Of a stretch of 8,515 nt of DNA, positions 6,303-8,515 are shown in pieces. Under the pieces are notes generated by a model, which did no database searches, was not told the origin of the DNA, and saw only the letters and a program-made list of their open reading frames with translations. The position numbers and the translations under genes were made by a program. The stretch is from positions 11,364 to 19,878 of the forward strand of contig CAJUJN010000076.1 of assembly GCA_910586775.1 (NCBI GenBank), written 5' to 3'. The first letter of the stretch is position 1. Each line of letters starts with the position of its first letter. The DNA comes from an uncultured Acetatifactor sp. Lineage in GTDB: Bacteria; Bacillota; Clostridia; Lachnospirales; Lachnospiraceae.

Positions 6303-6373
6303 TGTCCGGAAAATACCGGGCTTAAAACCCCATGGAACCGGGTATATGGCCCGAAAAAACCGGGCTTGGGACA
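6303..6373 (+). promoter_or_regulatory. Structured leader of the ABC operon: two similar hairpins, possible translational switch
   Basis: Two hairpins of similar design are seen. GTCCGG (6304-6309), loop AAAATA and CCGGGC (6316-6321) form the first. GGCCCG (6348-6353), loop AAAAAAC and CGGGCT (6361-6366) form the second. Both end in ACCGGGCTT. ACCGGG recurs at 6315, 6337 and 6359, an exact 22-base spacing. TGTCC (6303-6307) can pair either inside the first hairpin or with GGACA (6369-6373). The latter covers GGGA, the only Shine-Dalgarno-like bases before the ATG. It does not match the TPP, SAM, preQ1-I or guanidine-I/II riboswitch cores as I know them. Function is inferred from layout only. 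Confidence 0.4.
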
Positions 6374-6379
6374 GCATAT

Positions 6380-7159
6380 ATGCAAAACATCCTGGAGTTA
6401 AAGAACATCGGCTATTCCTACCACAGTCTGAATGGGGAGACGAAAGCCCTTCAAAATATTTCCTTCGGTGTCCGCGAAGGGGAATTTATCGCCATCGTCG
6501 GCCCCAGCGGCTGCGGTAAATCCACTCTCCTTTCCATCATTGCAGGCCTTTTATCCCCCGAAGAGGGCACCATAGCAGTAAACAATCCCGACGGCTCACT
6601 GCATTATCCCAAAATAGGATATATGCTTCAAAGAGACCACCTTTTTGAATGGCGCACGGTCTACCGCAATGTTACCCTGGGACTGGAATTGAACCATGCC
6701 ATGACGAAAGAGCATCTGGACACGGTAGAACGTCTTCTGACAGACTACGGGCTTGATAAATTCCGCGACAAGCGTCCCGGCGAGCTGTCCGGCGGCATGA
6801 AACAGCGTGCCGCTCTGATACGCACTCTGGCGTTGGAGCCGCAGCTGCTGCTATTGGATGAACCCTTCAGCGCCCTGGATTACCAGACCAGGCTCTTCGT
6901 ATCCGCCGACATCTGCCGCCTCATCCGGGCTGCCGGAAAAACCATGCTCATCATCACCCACGACCTGTCGGAGGCCATCAGTCTGGCCGACAGGATTATC
7001 GTTTTATCCGGGCGCCCGGCAGTTGTCAAAAACGAAGTGGCCGTCAAGTTGACCCTTGCGGACGACTCGCCGCTGGCGGCCAGAAATGCTCCCGAATTCC
7101 AACAGTATTTCAATATGTTATGGGAGGACCTGACACATGAAAACAGACCAGATCAATGA
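6380..7159 (+). CDS. ABC importer ATPase, nitrate/sulfonate/taurine family
   Basis: A 259-residue nucleotide-binding subunit that would power import by its partner permease at the inner face of the membrane. Walker A is GPSGCGKST (41-49), the Q-loop is Q84 in YMLQRDHLFEW, the signature is LSGGMKQR (136-143), Walker B is LLLLDEPFSALD (157-168), and the H-loop His is H194 in IITHD. The pattern LxRDxLFEWRTVxxNVxLGLE is typical of the SsuB/TauB/NrtD/ThiZ group. All catalytic motifs are intact. The start at 6380 (MQNILELKNIGYSY) fits family N-termini; a longer start at 6332 adds 16 residues unlike the family. The ribosome binding site is weak (GGGA about 8 nt away). The gene overlaps the permease by 23 bases. 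Substrate cannot be told from the ATPase; sulfonate, nitrate, thiamine precursor and riboflavin precursor importers all share this form. Confidence 0.9.
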   Translation: MQNILELKNIGYSYHSLNGETKALQNISFGVREGEFIAIVGPSGCGKSTLLSIIAGLLSPEEGTIAVNNPDGSLHYPKIGYMLQRDHLFEWRTVYRNVTLGLELNHAMTKEHLDTVERLLTDYGLDKFRDKRPGELSGGMKQRAALIRTLALEPQLLLLDEPFSALDYQTRLFVSADICRLIRAAGKTMLIITHDLSEAISLADRIIVLSGRPAVVKNEVAVKLTLADDSPLAARNAPEFQQYFNMLWEDLTHENRPDQ

Positions 7160-8042
7160 AACGAAAATCTCGCCGGAAAAAAGAGCCTGCGAAAAAAACG
7201 GAATACATTTATTCCGGAAAAGAAATACTGCCCGGAAAAAATCCGCAGAACTGACAAAACAGGAAGAATTCGTAAAAAAACACCACAGACACCATCATGA
7301 GATTGCATCCTGGAGGACGCTCCTTTTTGTCCTCTTTTTGGCATTCTGGGAGCTCAGCGCCGACTTAAACTGGATTGACAGCTTTTTCTTTTCCAGCCCA
7401 AGCCGGGTAGTAAAATGCTTTGTGGAGCAGATGAAGAGCAATTCCATGCTTGCCCATATCGGGGTGACGCTTTTTGAGACGCTCTTCAGCTTTCTTCTGG
7501 TAATCTGCGTAAGCCTGTTGGTTGCCACGCTGCTGTGGTATTCCCCCAAGCTGTCGGAGATACTGGAACCTTATCTGGTAGTACTGAACAGTCTTCCGAA
7601 ATCAGCATTGGCACCTTTGTTTATCGTATGGCTGGGCACAGGCACCAGAACCATCATTGTGGCAGGCATGTCCGTGGCTGTCTTCGGATCCGTCATCAGC
7701 TTTTACACTGGCTTCCAACAGGTGGACGCCGAAAAAATCACACTGATCTATACGCTTGGCGGCAGCAGACGGGATGCCTTCTCCAAAGTAGTCCTGCCTG
7801 GTTCCGTTCCCATTCTGCTCAGCACAGCGAAAGTAAATATCGGGCTGGCCCTGGTAGGGGTCATTATCGGGGAATTCCTTGCAGCAAGGAGAGGATTGGG
7901 GTATCTGATCATATACGGCTCCCAGGTATTCCAACTGGATATGGTGATTACGAGCGTTATTGTACTGTGCATTATTGCACTGGTTTTCTATAAGTCTATC
8001 CAGGTTATTGAACATCAGATAAAGATACGGTTTAAAATGTAA
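7137..8042 (+). CDS. ABC importer permease, nitrate/sulfonate/taurine family
   Basis: A 301-residue membrane subunit with about six hydrophobic segments, beginning near 60-78 and then around 110-133, 145-166, 172-192, 225-247 and 268-287. The EAA loop that docks on the ATPase reads EKITLIYTLGGSRRDAF (199-215), followed by KVVLPGSVPILL. VGVIIGEFLAARRGLGYLI (240-258) is characteristic of SsuC/TauC/ThiX-like permeases. The first 58 residues are an extra hydrophilic, strongly basic stretch ending in KKHHRHHHE (47-55); relatives of about 250-260 residues usually lack it. It is not signal-like, so it should lie in the cytoplasm. The start is supported by GGAGG at 7123-7127, 9 nt before the ATG. Translation is probably coupled to the ATPase through the 23-base overlap. 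No substrate-binding protein gene follows; the next gene is on the other strand. Confidence 0.9.
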   Translation: MKTDQINETKISPEKRACEKNGIHLFRKRNTARKKSAELTKQEEFVKKHHRHHHEIASWRTLLFVLFLAFWELSADLNWIDSFFFSSPSRVVKCFVEQMKSNSMLAHIGVTLFETLFSFLLVICVSLLVATLLWYSPKLSEILEPYLVVLNSLPKSALAPLFIVWLGTGTRTIIVAGMSVAVFGSVISFYTGFQQVDAEKITLIYTLGGSRRDAFSKVVLPGSVPILLSTAKVNIGLALVGVIIGEFLAARRGLGYLIIYGSQVFQLDMVITSVIVLCIIALVFYKSIQVIEHQIKIRFKM

Positions 8043-8055
8043 GCGTATCCTGACA

Positions 8056-8085
8056 AAGGCCAAAAAGCATCTGCTTTACGGCCTT
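8056..8085. terminator. Shared hairpin terminator between the permease and the small ORF
   Basis: AAGGCC (8056-8061) pairs with GGCCTT (8080-8085). Inside, AAAGC (8064-8068) pairs with GCTTT (8073-8077) around a 4-base loop, with a 2x2 internal mismatch. It lies 14 bases past the permease stop. On the minus strand it begins within the stop codon of the 26-codon ORF and is followed by TGTC after its terminal TT. No long T-run exists on either side, so it may end transcripts only weakly, or protect 3' ends. Confidence 0.5.
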
Positions 8086-8164
8086 ACATACCGCATTTAC
8101 AGTTATGACGACTTTTTATACGGCAATTGAGATATCGCAACAAATCTTCGTTCGTTAACACCAT
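8084..8164 (-). CDS. Possible 26-residue Cys-containing small protein
   Basis: I do not recognise this gene. ATG at 8164 is preceded by AAGGAGAG with 7 bases between, a strong ribosome binding site. The frame encodes 26 residues: MVLTNEDLLRYL (an amphipathic-looking start), then a basic segment with Cys14, His20, Cys22 and Cys24 (C-x7-C-x-C), ending CKCGM and TAA. The stop codon merges with a hairpin, as expected for the end of a short transcript. It is downstream of tRNA-Thr on the same strand and convergent with the ABC operon. No strong promoter of its own was found in 8165-8254. A short open frame is not rare by chance, so the ribosome binding site plus hairpin are the only real support. 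It could be a decayed gene remnant. Confidence 0.35.
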   Translation of the reverse strand: MVLTNEDLLRYLNCRIKSRHNCKCGM

Positions 8165-8254
8165 AAGAACGCTCTCCTTCGGTGGAAATAAAAAGACAAA
8201 CATATAGAATAACATACAATCAAAACTAATGAGATATTTGAATGATAAAACAAA

Positions 8255-8327
8255 AGCTTCTGACGGGACTCGAACCCGTGATCTATTGATTACGAATCAA
8301 TCGCTCTACCAACTGAGCCACAGAAGC
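8255..8327 (-). tRNA. tRNA-Thr, anticodon CGU
   Basis: A 73-base cloverleaf can be folded by eye on the minus strand. The acceptor stem is GCTTCTG with CAGAAGC, the D arm GCTC/GAGC with loop AGTTGGTA, the anticodon stem ATTGA/TCAAT with loop TTCGTAA, a 5-base variable loop, and the T arm ACGGG/CCCGT with loop TTCGAGT. The anticodon CGT reads ACG threonine codons. The discriminator base is T, and CCA is not encoded (TTTT follows), so CCA must be added after transcription. The T-rich stretch after the 3' end may help termination. All stems are fully paired. Confidence 0.96.
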
Positions 8328-8391
8328 ATCACCTACATCATCAACACAACCATACAACACCCTGGCTATATCTCCAACGCAACTAAATGTT

Positions 8392-8420
8392 ATTATACAA
8401 GGTTTTTTAATTTTTTTCAA
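8392..8420 (-). promoter_or_regulatory. Promoter of tRNA-Thr
   Basis: On the minus strand, TTGAAA (8420-8415), a 17-base A-rich spacer and a perfect TATAAT (8397-8392) form a near-consensus sigma-A promoter. Start is expected at about 8385, giving a 57-base leader before the tRNA 5' end. Upstream (8421-8515) is AT-rich with A-tracts on the minus strand, consistent with an UP-like region; nothing else is supported there. Confidence 0.8.
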
Positions 8421-8515
8421 CTACTTTTTTCAATTTTTCTCGAATTTTTATTCTTTTTATGTAACAGTTCAGACACCCCCAAAAATATAACTCGCAAATT
8501 TATCGCAATTCTGTT

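Noticed and set aside
6332..6379. Longer ATPase start at ATG 6332
   Set aside because: The 16 extra residues do not resemble the family, there is no Shine-Dalgarno, and the segment lies in the structured leader.
7602..8063. 153-codon open frame on the minus strand
   Set aside because: It is antisense to the permease; its His/Asn/Gln-rich product is typical of a reversed membrane-protein gene.
8105..8158. 17-codon plus-strand ORF starting at ATG 8105
   Set aside because: It has no ribosome binding site and is antisense to the better-supported 26-codon ORF.
8417..8515. Minus-strand frame open from the right edge for 32 codons, possibly the tail of a gene
   Set aside because: It is Lys/Asn-rich, AT-rich and runs into the tRNA -35 element. 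Another frame is also open for part of the way. No domain is visible; more sequence to the right is needed to judge.

Overview
The window looks like chromosomal DNA from a low-to-mid GC anaerobic Firmicute, most likely a Lachnospiraceae-type Clostridium. This is inferred from gene content, AAGGAG/GGAGG ribosome binding sites, an archaeal/fungal-type Asd, a short GlmU-like hexapeptide protein, and AT-rich spacers with strong sigma-A promoters. The species cannot be named from sequence alone. No IS element, integrase, CRISPR array or phage gene was seen.

Layout, minus strand (right to left, about 6063 to 1): argH (argininosuccinate lyase), asd (aspartate-semialdehyde dehydrogenase), topB (type IA topoisomerase III), a hexapeptide-repeat protein resembling only the acetyltransferase half of GlmU, and the first 17 codons of an unidentified gene running off the left edge. 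Each gene is separated from the next by 115-260 bp containing hairpins, palindromes or promoter-like elements, so these look like separate or weakly coupled units rather than one tight operon.

Layout, plus strand (about 6250 to 8042): a two-gene ABC importer operon of the nitrate/sulfonate/taurine type (ATPase, then an overlapping permease), divergent from argH. No substrate-binding protein is present. The promoter carries an inverted repeat over its -35. The roughly 85-nt leader has two look-alike GC hairpins with A-rich loops and a possible alternative pairing over a weak Shine-Dalgarno, which is the most switch-like, unexplained structure in the window.

Right end, minus strand: a strong promoter, tRNA-Thr(CGU), then a 26-codon ORF with a good ribosome binding site and three cysteines. 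This ORF ends inside a hairpin shared with the convergent permease gene. The last ~95 bases are AT-rich and contain no supported gene.

Functionally, argH finishes arginine biosynthesis and asd feeds lysine, threonine and methionine synthesis. TopB is DNA maintenance. The hexapeptide protein suggests sugar-phosphate or nucleotide-sugar chemistry. The importer substrate is unknown. Nothing in the window is a clearly new multi-gene system; the candidates for novelty are the ABC leader RNA and the small Cys-containing ORF.
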